Assembly: GCF_014647675.1 (NCBI RefSeq)
Contig: NZ_BMPQ01000011.1
Coordinates: forward strand, 62,001-126,000
DNA length: 64,000 bases
Source: Streptomyces flaveus
GTDB taxonomy: Bacteria; Actinomycetota; Actinomycetes; Streptomycetales; Streptomycetaceae
Direction of reading: 5' to 3'
This document shows, piece by piece, positions 8,444 through 16,742 of the stretch. Positions within the stretch are counted from its first letter, which is position 1. Every line of letters begins with the position of its first letter. The position numbers were made by a program, and so were the translations under genes. A model generated the notes under the pieces. The model saw only the letters and a program-made list of their open reading frames with translations, did no database searches and was not told where the DNA came from.

Positions 8444-8656
8444 TCATGTAAGCACGTTTCCCACGCTTACCGCTGTAGTTGCTTGAGCAGTCTGCGGGTG
8501 CTGGGAGACGAGCCACGCGAGGACGAGCGCGCCGACCGTGGCGAGGAAAACGCGGAGGCGGTGCTCCCGAATCCGGAGCACCGCCTCCACGCGGGCCTCG
8601 CGCCCCGCCTCAACTCTCCCTGCTGTCGCGGCCCTTGCTCTGCTGGGCTTGCCCAT
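8444..8656 (-). CDS. Possible small membrane protein, 70 residues
   Basis: An ATG at 8656 opens MGKPSRARAATAG followed by a basic helix, one membrane helix (VFLATVGALVLAWLVSQ, about residues 36-52) and a short tail. No good ribosome binding site is visible, and the frame covers part of the region upstream of the TetR operator. It could be a real single-span protein or chance. Codon position bias is moderate only. Confidence 0.3.
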   Translation of the reverse strand: MGKPSRARAATAGRVEAGREARVEAVLRIREHRLRVFLATVGALVLAWLVSQHPQTAQATTAVSVGNVLT

Positions 8657-8666
8657 GCTGGGGGTG

Positions 8667-9506
8667 TCAGGTGTTCCAGACGCCCTGCCGGGCCGCGGCC
8701 TTGGCGTAGTCGGAGAAGTCCCGGGCAGGCCGCCCCAACGCGCGCTTGACACCGTCGCCGAGTGTGGCGAGGCCGCCGGAGCGCACGTGCTCGTACAGGC
8801 CGATCGACAGCTGCATCCACTCCTCGGGTACACCCTGCGCGCGCTGCTCCTCCGCGTACTCCTCAGGGGTCAGCGATACGTAACGGATGTCGCGGCCGGT
8901 GGCCCGGGCGATCTCCTCGACCGCTTCGGCGAAGGACATGAGGCGAGGGCCGCTGACCTCGTAGCACCACCCGGCGTGCCCGTCCTCGGTGAGCGCGGCG
9001 ACCGCCGCCTCGGCGATGTCGTCGGCGTCGACGAACGCCTCCTTGCCGTCCCCGGCCGGCAGCCGCACCTCGCCGCTCAGCACGGGGTCGTACAGGAAGT
9101 CCTCGCTGAAGTTCTGGAAGAACCAGCGCACCCGCAGCACGGTCCACTCCAGGCCCGCGTGCTCCAGCGCACGCTCCGTGGCCAGTACGTGTTCCTGGGC
9201 GGGGCCCCAGGCATCGCTGGGTGTGGACAGCAGCACCGCGTGCCGGGCTCCGGCGGCGGCTGCCTGCCGGGCGAACGCGGCGACGTCCTCAGCGGCCTGC
9301 GGGCTGCCGAGGACGGGGTGCACCAGGTACATCTTCGTCACGCCGCGCAGTACGGGCTCCCAGGTACCGCGGTCCGACCAGTCGAAGGCCGCCGCACCCG
9401 AACGGGACGCCGCGCGGACCCCCACGCCCCGCTCTTCAAGCAGCCGTACCACCCTGCGTCCCGTCTTGCCCGCAGCACCCGTCACCAAGATCATCTCGTC
9501 GCTCAT
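8667..9506 (-). CDS. NAD(P)H-binding protein, NmrA-like
   Basis: 279 residues from the ATG at 9506, which has GGAGG 3-4 bases upstream. The Rossmann motif is at the N-terminus (MILVTGAAGKTGRRVVRLLE). The NmrA/atypical-SDR pattern follows, with HAVLLSTPSDAWGP, WTVLRVRWFFQNFSEDFL, and EAFVDADDIAEAAVAAL near residue 160. These proteins act as quinone reductases or as redox-sensing regulators without the usual SDR Tyr/Lys pair. It stands alone, divergent from the SDR gene. Confidence 0.85.
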   Translation of the reverse strand: MSDEMILVTGAAGKTGRRVVRLLEERGVGVRAASRSGAAAFDWSDRGTWEPVLRGVTKMYLVHPVLGSPQAAEDVAAFARQAAAAGARHAVLLSTPSDAWGPAQEHVLATERALEHAGLEWTVLRVRWFFQNFSEDFLYDPVLSGEVRLPAGDGKEAFVDADDIAEAAVAALTEDGHAGWCYEVSGPRLMSFAEAVEEIARATGRDIRYVSLTPEEYAEEQRAQGVPEEWMQLSIGLYEHVRSGGLATLGDGVKRALGRPARDFSDYAKAAARQGVWNT

Positions 9507-9689
9507 GGCCTCCACTGAACCAGCCGCCGTCGGCCCCGACCATGCCATGCAGACTCAGGTCCATATCCGTTCGTCTACCAAGTTCATCGGTGGTGCTCCG
9601 CCGCTCACGGCGGAGGTGAAGGCGAGGAGCCAAATGAGATGACTTCTTGAGGGGTGTGCTCCAGGGGCCTCAGAAGGTTTACTCGCCGC

Positions 9690-10463
9690 ATGAATGAGAC
9701 GAATGGAATGCTGGCCGGTAAGACCGTCATGATCACGGGTGCGTCGAGCGGTATCGGAGAAGCGGCCGCTCGTCTGTTCGCCGCCGAGGGAGCGGCGGTT
9801 CTCCTGATGGCTCGCCGCGAGGACGTACTGAAGCACTTAGCCCAGGAGATAAACGATTCGGGCGGCCGGGCGGCGATCAGCGCGGGCGACGTCTCGGTCG
9901 CCCAGGACGTACAGCGCGCCGTGGACGCGGCCCGTGAGCACTTCGGCGCCTTGGACGCGGCCTTCAACAACGCAGGCTTCGCCGGCGACGACCTGGCCCC
10001 TCTGCATGAGCTCGACCAGGCCCTCTTCGACCGCATGATGGCCGTCAACGTCAGCGGCACCTGGAACTGTCTGCGCTCCCAGATCCCGGTGATGCTCGAA
10101 GCGGGGAAGGGCGCGATCGTCAACACGTCCAGCACCGCGGCCATGGGGGCCACCGGAGCCCCCGTGCCCTACGTCGCCGCGAAGCACGCGGTGCTCGGCA
10201 TGACCAGGGCCGCAGCGGCCGAGTACGCGGCACACGATATTCGCATCAACACGCTCGTCGTCGGCACCACCCGCACAGAAATGATCAACCAGGTAGTGGA
10301 TGCCTACCCGGAGTTGGGGCCTGCTTTCGTCGCCCGCCAGATGCAGAAACGCATGGCAGATCCCGTCGAGATCGCCCAGGCGGCCCTGTGGCTGTGCAGC
10401 GACCGGGCCTCGTTCGCCACGGGGTCGGCACTGGCCGTGGACGGCGGGTGGACGGCCGGCTGA
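9690..10463 (+). CDS. Short-chain dehydrogenase/reductase (SDR)
   Basis: 257 residues from the ATG at 9690. It has the classical SDR glycine motif TGASSGIGEAAARL, NNAG at about residue 93, catalytic Ser in IVNTSSTAAMG, and YVAAKHA giving Tyr and Lys, with SALAVDGGWTAG at the C-terminus. It is a cytoplasmic NAD(P)-dependent oxidoreductase of unknown substrate. A GAAGG lies about 12 bases upstream. It faces away from the NmrA-like gene across a 183-base region and converges on the membrane protein at 10534. Confidence 0.9.
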   Translation: MNETNGMLAGKTVMITGASSGIGEAAARLFAAEGAAVLLMARREDVLKHLAQEINDSGGRAAISAGDVSVAQDVQRAVDAAREHFGALDAAFNNAGFAGDDLAPLHELDQALFDRMMAVNVSGTWNCLRSQIPVMLEAGKGAIVNTSSTAAMGATGAPVPYVAAKHAVLGMTRAAAAEYAAHDIRINTLVVGTTRTEMINQVVDAYPELGPAFVARQMQKRMADPVEIAQAALWLCSDRASFATGSALAVDGGWTAG

Positions 10464-10533
10464 CGCAGGTGGCGAAGGAGGGAGGCGACGGGGGAGGGGG
10501 CGCGGCCCTCTCAAGGCGTCACCGGGACCGCAC

Positions 10534-12075
10534 TCAGCAGCGCCTGCCGTCCGCCACCACCAGCGCCACGTCCTCGGCCCGCACCCGTAGGGCGTGGCGG
10601 GTGGTGTCCTTGCCTCGGGACGGGGCCGGGTCCCAGAGCCAGACGGTGTCGCCGCTTGCCTGGAAGGAGAGGGCCGGGTGGGCGGTCGGTACGGGGCCGT
10701 TGATGACGGGCATCTTGTCGCCGACGGGCTCGACGCAGACGAGTTCGGCTCGGATGCCGAAGTAGGCAGGGGGACGTCGGCCCGCCGCTGCCGCGTCCAT
10801 CGTCCGGTCGGCGGCCTTCTCCACGTCGCCCAGCGCGAGTTGCACGACCGTCAGGACCGCGATGAGCCCCGCCAGAACCAGTGCCAGGCGGAAGAACCCG
10901 CCAACGGCCGCCGGCACATTGAAGTGCCGTGCCCAGCCGGCCACCGCGACGAGCACCAGGAGGAACAGCACGGCCACGGTCAGCGGCCGGGCGGCGATGA
11001 CGTACTGCCAGTAGAAGCCCACGTGCACCGCGCCGGCCGGGATCCCGAACATCTCCTCCAGATACATGGCGTGCAGGAACGACCCGACCCACGGCATGAC
11101 GAACGGCAGCGGCGCGGCGAGGACGGGCAGGAACCACTGCACGTTGCGGCTGAACCAGGACGCACTCAGCGCGTACCAGAGTCCGAAGGCGGTGAGGCCG
11201 ATACCCAGGGCGATGCCCAGTCCAGGGAGCAGCTGGGACAGCCGCGTGTCCTCGGAGTGCCCCCACATCCAGCCGCCGAACGTCATGCTCCCCGTCAGGA
11301 CCACGCCGAAGCCCAGCCGGACGAGTCTCGGACGCGGCGCGTTCGAGGTCATCCACACGCCCACCGGCCAGGAGATGGCGGCGGGTATCAGCAGCGCCGC
11401 GAACCGCCACACGGAGGTGAGGGCGCCGAGGACGATGCCGCTTGCGAAGGGGACCAGCACGATCGCGCAGACCGCCGCGATCGTGCCCGCGTCGCGATGC
11501 GGTTCGGCCGACCTGGCACTGGCCCTGGGCGCGCTCGCCAGGCGTATGTCGTGCGCGTCGGGGTCGAAGGGCGGACCGCCGATGTTCCGCGCCTCCAACT
11601 CGGCGAGTGCCTGGTCGCGTTGCTCGTCGGAGTGCGCGCCGCGCAGGTGGAGGGTATGGCGTATGTCCAGCCCGCCGACGGCGATCCAGTGCTCGGCCAG
11701 CCACCGCTGGACGGGGCCCGCGGTGTCCGGCACCTTGCGGTGGACGTGGTAAGTGGTCTGCGGCTCGGCCGACTTGTGCGGGACGAGCTTGGTCTCCCGC
11801 ACCCATAGGTCGATCTTCCGCCTCTTGCCGAGCGACGTGAGCTGCTCGACGGCTGCCGACCTCGCGGTCCAGCGGGAGCCGTGGATCGGGATCTCGACGA
11901 TCAGCCCGGTGTAACCGTCGCCGGCGCTGACCGAGTCGCTGTCCCGCGCAGGCCGTACGCCCCACCCCTGAGCGGCGAACACGCTGTTCGCCAGCTCCAG
12001 TTCGTCCTGGTCGTCACGGACCTCGACGACCAGGCGAACCCTGCGGTTGAACGGTCCCTGAGCCTCCGGTGTCAC
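10534..12075 (-). CDS. Multi-pass membrane protein with soluble N- and C-terminal domains
   Basis: 513 residues. Residues 1 to about 195 are soluble and polar (LVVEVRDDQDELELANSVFA, a possible ferredoxin-like fold). At least seven hydrophobic segments follow between about 200 and 425, among them AAVCAIVLVPFASGIVLGAL, LLPGLGIALGIGLTAFGLWY and PLTVAVLFLLVLVAVAGW. The tail of about 85 residues is probably outside or cytoplasmic. No transporter motif was recognised. It is a hypothetical Streptomyces membrane protein, transcribed alone, with a strong terminator just upstream of its start. Confidence 0.75.
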   Translation of the reverse strand: MTPEAQGPFNRRVRLVVEVRDDQDELELANSVFAAQGWGVRPARDSDSVSAGDGYTGLIVEIPIHGSRWTARSAAVEQLTSLGKRRKIDLWVRETKLVPHKSAEPQTTYHVHRKVPDTAGPVQRWLAEHWIAVGGLDIRHTLHLRGAHSDEQRDQALAELEARNIGGPPFDPDAHDIRLASAPRASARSAEPHRDAGTIAAVCAIVLVPFASGIVLGALTSVWRFAALLIPAAISWPVGVWMTSNAPRPRLVRLGFGVVLTGSMTFGGWMWGHSEDTRLSQLLPGLGIALGIGLTAFGLWYALSASWFSRNVQWFLPVLAAPLPFVMPWVGSFLHAMYLEEMFGIPAGAVHVGFYWQYVIAARPLTVAVLFLLVLVAVAGWARHFNVPAAVGGFFRLALVLAGLIAVLTVVQLALGDVEKAADRTMDAAAAGRRPPAYFGIRAELVCVEPVGDKMPVINGPVPTAHPALSFQASGDTVWLWDPAPSRGKDTTRHALRVRAEDVALVVADGRRC

Positions 12076-12097
12076 CGGCGAAGTCTCGCATACGGCA

Positions 12098-12128
12098 GGT
12101 GAGCCCCCCTGATCGCTGGGGGCTCACC
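12098..12128 (-). terminator. Strong stem-loop terminator after the EEP gene
   Basis: Two perfect 11-bp arms (GGTGAGCCCCC and its complement) enclose a 9-base loop. It lies 33 bases past the stop of the minus-strand EEP gene and just upstream of the next gene's start. There is no U-tract, as is usual for Streptomyces terminators. Confidence 0.8.
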
Positions 12129-12160
12129 CCTACGGGATACGTCGGCCTCACCGCAAGGCG

Positions 12161-13516
12161 TCAGCCGATCGGTGCGTACAGCACCCCCAACTTGTCGATC
12201 TCCGTGCCCGCGCGGCCCGCGAAGCCGACGATCTGCCAGCCGGACGGGGCCGTGTACGTCACGGTGCTCGAGGTGGGTGAACCGGACGCCAGCGTGCGGG
12301 ACTTGTCCGTCGTGAAGGCCGCCGAGAAGATGCGCGTGTGGCCGTCCTTCTGGGCGCTGCTGAGCTTCACCGAGGTGAGGTGTTCGTCGGCGGCCAGGGT
12401 GAGGGACTTGGCGGTGCCGCCCGTACCGCCGTGGGTGAGGGACGTACCGCTGTCATGGGTCAGGGATACGGCGTCCAGGCGGGCGTTGCCGCGCAGGGTG
12501 AGTGTGCGGGGTGCGGGCGTGGCCGGGAGGTCGTCCGCGTCGTTGAAGGCCGTGCCGTGCGGGCCGCCGAAGAATTCGCTGGCGCGGAGGTTCGAGGGCA
12601 GGGTCCAGGAGAAGTCGACCGTGTGCGGGAAGTGGTCGGAGAGGTTGCCGCCGGCCTCGTCCAGGAACTTCGACCATTCGTTGTTGTAGCGGGTGGCGTC
12701 GAGGTCCACCAGGTCGCTGCCGCGGTAGAGGACCTTGTCCACCACCTCGCAGTCGTTCGTCGGCGCCGTCTGGGGGCAGACGAGCGCTTCGCTGCCCTGC
12801 GCGGGGGCGTTTCCGCCGCGGACCAGGTCGACCCAGGGGTCGCTCAGGCCGTTCTCGTTCACGAGCGTGCGGATGTTGTCGCCCGCGCGCGTGTAGCGGG
12901 TGTTGGTGTCGCCCATGACGATCACCGCGTTGCCCGCCGAGTTCGCCTTGATGAAGTCGGACAGCTGGGAGATGTTGGCGCGGCGGGCGGCCAGCGCGTC
13001 GTCGGTCGAGTCGGCGTTCGTGTGAACGTTGTAGAGGTCCACGAAGACGCCCTCCGCGAGCCGCACCCGGGCCAGCGAAAAGCCCTTCGGGGTCAGGCAG
13101 TTGGTGCCGGTGCACTTGTTCCACTTCACCCGCTGGAAGTCGTCGAAGGCGTAGTCCGAGAGGGTGTTGAGGCCGTCGCCGAACGGGACCCCGCCGCTGG
13201 TCGCGGTGCGGTGCGGGTGGTCGTCGCCCGCGTACAGCGCCGCGTGGTAGTTGAAGTCCTCCTGCACGTTGACGATGTCGTACGCCCCGAGCCGCGGGGA
13301 GATCAGCGGGGTGTTCTTCGCCGGGTTGCCGGAGCTCAGCCCCTCCGGGAGGCCCGCGACGTTGTACGCGAGGACGTTGAAGGTGCCCGACGAGGGGGCG
13401 GCGGCGGCCGTCGCGGATCCCGTGGCCGTGGCGGGTGCACCACTGGCCGTGGCTGCGGTGGCGAGCCCGGCCGCGGCCAGCGCGCCCACCATCAGGGTTC
13501 CGATGAGTCTTCTCAT
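12161..13516 (-). CDS. Secreted EEP-fold enzyme with jacalin-like C-terminal domain
   Basis: 451 residues. A Sec signal peptide (RRLIGTLMVGALAAAGLATAATA) is followed by an endonuclease/exonuclease/phosphatase domain: FNVLAYNVAGLPEG, DIVNVQEDF with the metal Glu, VIVMGDTNTRY, and NLSDHFPHTVDF with the catalytic Asp-His. The C-terminal 130 residues resemble a jacalin-type beta-prism (WQIVGFAGRAGTEIDKLGV), which would bind sugars. Bacterial relatives are sphingomyelinase or phosphodiesterase-like. It is divergent from the PHP gene, with 253 bases between. Confidence 0.85.
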   Translation of the reverse strand: MRRLIGTLMVGALAAAGLATAATASGAPATATGSATAAAAPSSGTFNVLAYNVAGLPEGLSSGNPAKNTPLISPRLGAYDIVNVQEDFNYHAALYAGDDHPHRTATSGGVPFGDGLNTLSDYAFDDFQRVKWNKCTGTNCLTPKGFSLARVRLAEGVFVDLYNVHTNADSTDDALAARRANISQLSDFIKANSAGNAVIVMGDTNTRYTRAGDNIRTLVNENGLSDPWVDLVRGGNAPAQGSEALVCPQTAPTNDCEVVDKVLYRGSDLVDLDATRYNNEWSKFLDEAGGNLSDHFPHTVDFSWTLPSNLRASEFFGGPHGTAFNDADDLPATPAPRTLTLRGNARLDAVSLTHDSGTSLTHGGTGGTAKSLTLAADEHLTSVKLSSAQKDGHTRIFSAAFTTDKSRTLASGSPTSSTVTYTAPSGWQIVGFAGRAGTEIDKLGVLYAPIG

Positions 13517-13679
13517 GGGGGGTGTCTCCAGGGGACGGAGGAACGGGAGAGGACGATCAGCGGTGCTCAGGGTCGAGGCAACTCATGCGCCGCACAAGGG
13601 TAGTTGCGGGAATCCTGCGAAAACTGTGAAGCGCGGGAACAGTTGATGCGACCAAGTTGCCTGCGGATCATGCCCTGGT

Positions 13680-13692
13680 TGAACATTGTTCA
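13680..13692. promoter_or_regulatory. Small palindrome between EEP and PHP genes
   Basis: TGAAC and GTTCA are perfect 5-bp arms around ATT. The site lies 164 bases upstream of the EEP gene and 78 bases upstream of the PHP gene. It could be an operator shared by both secreted enzymes. It resembles PHO-box half-sites (GTTCA) but in inverted, not direct, order. The evidence is positional only. Confidence 0.3.
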
Positions 13693-13769
13693 TGTTTCGC
13701 GCCGAGTCTCGCACCCGCGTGGTCAAACCGACAGCGCGAAGGCGAAGAAGGCACAGAAGGCAGGCCGAC

Positions 13770-15494
13770 ATGGGTCACGGGCACGGACACGGTCACGCGC
13801 ATGGACACGGGCATCATCACCACGAGCACGACCACCAGGGCACCGATCTCCCGGCCGCCTTCGACACCTCCGTACCCGACGAGGCCCTGACCCCCGAGCA
13901 GCACTCGCGCCGCTCCATGCTGCGCCGCGCGGGCCTGCTGGGCGCGGGTCTGACGGCGGCCGGAGTGCTCGGCGGGACGGCCGCCGCGCAGGTGTCCACG
14001 TCCACGCCGGCCTCCACCGGCAGCCGGAAGGGCAAGGGCTTCCTCTGGCTGGCCGGCGACCACCACATCCACACCCAGTACAGCAACGACGGCAAGTACC
14101 GCGTCTCCGACCAGGTCCGCCAGGGCGCCAAGCACGGCATGGACTGGATGGTCATCACCGACCACGGCAACGAGACGCACGCCAAGATCGGTGTGGAGAA
14201 GGTCAACCCGGACATCAGGGAGGCCCGGGACGCGTACGAGGACACCCTCGTCTTCCAGGGCCTGGAGTGGAACATCCCGGCCGCCGAGCACGGCACCGTC
14301 TTCGTCCACCCCGGCAAGAACGAGGTCTCCGTACTCAAGCAGTTCGAGACCGACTACGACGGCGGCGTGAAGAAGGCGACGGACTCGACGCCCGCCAACG
14401 AGGCCCTCGCCATCGCGGGCCTTAACTTCCTTGCCGAGCAGGTCCAGCGGCGCAAGGTCAAGGACGCCCTGATGCTCGCGAACCACCCTGCGCGCAAGGG
14501 CATCGACTCGCCGCACGAGATACGCGCCTGGCGCGACGCCACGTCCGCGCGCCACCGGATCGCGGTCGGCATGGAGGGCGCCCCCGGCCACCAGGCCGGC
14601 GGTATCGCCGCGCCGACCGGCATGGGCCGCGCCCGCGGTATCTACGACGGCAGCCCGAGCGCCAACTCCTTCGCCGGTTACCCCCTGGAGAGCTACCGCA
14701 CCTGGGGCGGCTTCGACTGGATGACCGCCACCGTCGGCGGCCTGTGGGACAGCCTCCTCGCCGAGGGCAAGCCCTGGTGGATCACCGCCAACTCCGACTC
14801 CCACAACGTCTACACGGACACCGCCAAGCGCGGCGGCCCCGACAGCGACTACCTCGCCAACGGCAAGCACACCGACCCCGTCTACAGCGGCAAGATCGAC
14901 CTCACCGAGGGCGACTACTGGCCCGGCCAGTACAGCCGCACCCACGTAGGCGCCGACGGCTTCAACTACGCCGCCGTCATGGACGGCATCCGCGCGGGCC
15001 GCGTCTGGGTCGACCACGGTCAGTTGATCAGCGGCCTGGACGTTCGGGTGGCCGGCGGCAGCCGCTGGGCCACGCTCGGCGGCGCACTGCACGTCAAGAA
15101 GGGGACGAAGGTGACCCTGACGGTCGAGGTCGCGCTCGCCAGCGGTGCCAACTGGGCCGGTTTCGTACCGGAGTTGGCCCGAGTCGACGTCATCCAGGGC
15201 GATGTCACGGGCGCGGCGAAGGACAAGGACACCTTCACCGCCCCGACCGCGAAGGTCGTCAAGTCGTACGAGGTCGGAAAGTCCTCCGGCAGGGTCAAGC
15301 TCACGTACGAACTCGGCCGCGTGGACCGGCCGTTGTACGTCCGCCTGCGCGGGACGGATGGGAACCGCTCGGCAACGGGCCTGATGGGCAAGGCGGTTGA
15401 CCCGTCCGGCCCGGCGATCGATGTCGTCGGCGACGCGGACCCGTGGGCCGACCTGTGGTTCTACTCCAACCCCGTGTGGGTCCTGCCCTCGTGA
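13770..15494 (+). CDS. Tat-exported PHP-domain metal-dependent phosphoesterase
   Basis: 574 residues from the ATG at 13770. The N-terminus is unusually His-rich (MGHGHGHGHAHGHGHHHHEH), then a Tat signal near residues 45-75 (SRRSMLRRAGLLGAGLTAAG). The PHP domain follows, with GDHHIHTQYSNDGKY, VITDHGNETH, ALMLANHPARKG and ITANSDSHNVY supplying His and Asp metal ligands. The C-terminal 130 residues are a beta-sandwich. It acts outside the cell on a phosphoester not identifiable here. The next gene starts in the last four bases (GTGA overlap). Confidence 0.85.
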   Translation: MGHGHGHGHAHGHGHHHHEHDHQGTDLPAAFDTSVPDEALTPEQHSRRSMLRRAGLLGAGLTAAGVLGGTAAAQVSTSTPASTGSRKGKGFLWLAGDHHIHTQYSNDGKYRVSDQVRQGAKHGMDWMVITDHGNETHAKIGVEKVNPDIREARDAYEDTLVFQGLEWNIPAAEHGTVFVHPGKNEVSVLKQFETDYDGGVKKATDSTPANEALAIAGLNFLAEQVQRRKVKDALMLANHPARKGIDSPHEIRAWRDATSARHRIAVGMEGAPGHQAGGIAAPTGMGRARGIYDGSPSANSFAGYPLESYRTWGGFDWMTATVGGLWDSLLAEGKPWWITANSDSHNVYTDTAKRGGPDSDYLANGKHTDPVYSGKIDLTEGDYWPGQYSRTHVGADGFNYAAVMDGIRAGRVWVDHGQLISGLDVRVAGGSRWATLGGALHVKKGTKVTLTVEVALASGANWAGFVPELARVDVIQGDVTGAAKDKDTFTAPTAKVVKSYEVGKSSGRVKLTYELGRVDRPLYVRLRGTDGNRSATGLMGKAVDPSGPAIDVVGDADPWADLWFYSNPVWVLPS

Positions 15495-16003
15495 CCACGT
15501 ACGCGGGTGACAGCGCCTTCTGGGTCGACACCGAGACGACGACACTGCGCGAGGCCGACCACCTGCTCCAGTCGCTGGCCGCCGAACTCGCCCTCCCGGA
15601 GGGCGCATTCGGCTGCACGCACCTGGTGCGGGGGGAGCGGCCGCGGGTTGTGTTGTCGTTCACGGGGGCGTCGGAGGAGACGAGGCGGGGGCTGGTGGCG
15701 AAGGGGTACGAGGTGACGGCCGGTGTTCCTGACGCGGCGGGCCGCGCCGTCCTGTACCCCGGGGTCGCGGGGTTGACCGGGACAGTGACGGTCGCGGAGC
15801 TGGTGTCGGGCTCGGCGATCGAGCGGGTTGCGGTGCTGGGCGGGTCCGGCGAACCCGCGCCGGATCAGCGGATCCTGACGAGGGATTTCGTACGTCCGGA
15901 ATGGCGGGACGGGGAACTGGTCCTGACCGCCATGCCTGCCGCGGGCGGCGTCCTGGTTCCGTTCGAGGTACCGGACCCGACGCCGTGTTGCGCGGACCAT
16001 TGA
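15491..16003 (+). CDS. Unknown protein translationally coupled to the PHP gene
   Basis: 170 residues from a GTG at 15491 overlapping the PHP stop. It is acidic, has no signal peptide, and lacks recognisable catalytic motifs; visible landmarks are TYAGDSAFWVDTETTTL, THLVRGERPRVVLSFTG and DPTPCCADH at the very C-terminus. The coupling suggests it works with the exported PHP enzyme, perhaps as a cytoplasmic partner, but the function is unknown. Confidence 0.75.
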   Translation: MTTYAGDSAFWVDTETTTLREADHLLQSLAAELALPEGAFGCTHLVRGERPRVVLSFTGASEETRRGLVAKGYEVTAGVPDAAGRAVLYPGVAGLTGTVTVAELVSGSAIERVAVLGGSGEPAPDQRILTRDFVRPEWRDGELVLTAMPAAGGVLVPFEVPDPTPCCADH

Positions 16004-16018
16004 GGCTGCGCCGCAGCC
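16004..16018 (+). terminator. Short hairpin after the PHP operon
   Basis: GGCTGCG and CGCAGCC are perfect 7-bp arms around a single C, starting directly after the stop codon. Hairpins of this composition often end Streptomyces operons. The loop is very short, so the structure may open to a larger loop. Positions 16019-16225 hold no gene I can support. Confidence 0.45.
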
Positions 16019-16225
16019 GACGGGATCAAGCAATCGCCGATGGATCCGGGATCAATAGATGACCAAGGTCTCCCGACCTTCTGTCGCACACGCGCAGCGA
16101 TAGTTGGCCATTTACAGAGCTACTTGGCCACGAGACCCACCTCATCCGCAGAAGCGTGATCTTCAGGCTGACGCGTTGGTGGAGGGAGCGGAGCCTGTAC
16201 GACTCCCCAGGGGTGTGCCTTGGGC

Positions 16226-16732
16226 CTAGTGCCGTATCAAGCAACGTTCGCCCTGTTGCTGTCCTGTGCCATTGAACCGCAGTGGGAACGAGTCGCTCTG
16301 TGCGGCTGTTAGAGTCCCGGACCGACGAAGGGGGCCGCTCGTGGCCAAGGTCAACATCAGTCTCGATGCCGAACTGGTGGTGGAAGTGATGGTCCTGGCC
16401 GGGGTCGGCTCCCCCCAGGACGCCGTCGAAGCGGTCGTGCGTGACTACATCGCCCGGGGGCACCGCACCGAGGCACGCACCGAGCTCAAAGATCAGAGCC
16501 TGCGCGAGGTCGAGGTCAAACCGCAGGAGCCTCAAGGCTGACCATTGTGATCGCGTGACGTCGCTCCAGCTCCGTTGGCACGCGTCCAAGGCTCGAGGGC
16601 AGGGCAGTTGCGGAGCATGAGCGCCGCCCAGGACGCTGTCCTCGCCCGGCTCGCCGTGGCGAACCGCCACGCCGACGACCGGAGCCTACGCGCCGTCGTC
16701 GACAGGGCGAACGTTGCTTGATGCGGCACTAG
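16226..16732. mobile_element. 507-bp inverted-repeat-bounded cassette (MITE-like)
   Basis: The ends, 16226-16256 and 16702-16732, are inverted repeats of 31 bp matching at 30 positions, each starting CTAGTGCCG. CTAG at both ends could be the target duplication. There is no transposase inside. The cargo is one small gene read left to right (16341-16541, VapB-like). A second 34-codon frame at 16617-16721 runs into the right repeat and is doubtful. This is the architecture of a non-autonomous element moved in trans. The right end is 10 bases before the start of the STAND NTPase gene. Confidence 0.75.
16341..16541 (+). CDS. VapB-like antitoxin, lone
   Basis: 66 residues from a GTG at 16341, with GAAGGGG 6-8 bases upstream. 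The pattern KVNISLDAELVVEVMVLAG followed by SPQDAVEAVVRDYIARG is that of VapB-family ribbon-helix-helix antitoxins (DNA-binding N-terminus, dimer helices). The C-terminus is charged and short. A VapC PIN-domain toxin would normally follow at once; none is present in any frame before the STAND gene. It lies inside the inverted-repeat cassette, so it may be cargo or a relic. Confidence 0.6.
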   Translation: MAKVNISLDAELVVEVMVLAGVGSPQDAVEAVVRDYIARGHRTEARTELKDQSLREVEVKPQEPQG

Positions 16733-16742
16733 TGTCGAAGCC

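Noticed and set aside
10511..11965. 484-codon minus-strand frame overlapping the membrane protein
   Set aside because: Composition is Arg-rich and without motifs. The 10534-12075 frame has membrane helices and proper codon bias.
13668..15608. 646-codon frame antisense to the PHP gene
   Set aside because: The plus strand has PHP motifs and a Tat signal; the antisense frame has none.
16019..16225. Short minus-strand frame starting MANYRCVCATEG
   Set aside because: 19 codons, no ribosome binding site and no known relative.
16617..16721. 34-codon ORF at the right end of the IR cassette
   Set aside because: GGAG lies only 4 bases upstream, the end is inside the inverted repeat, and no family was recognised. 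Noted within the cassette entry only.
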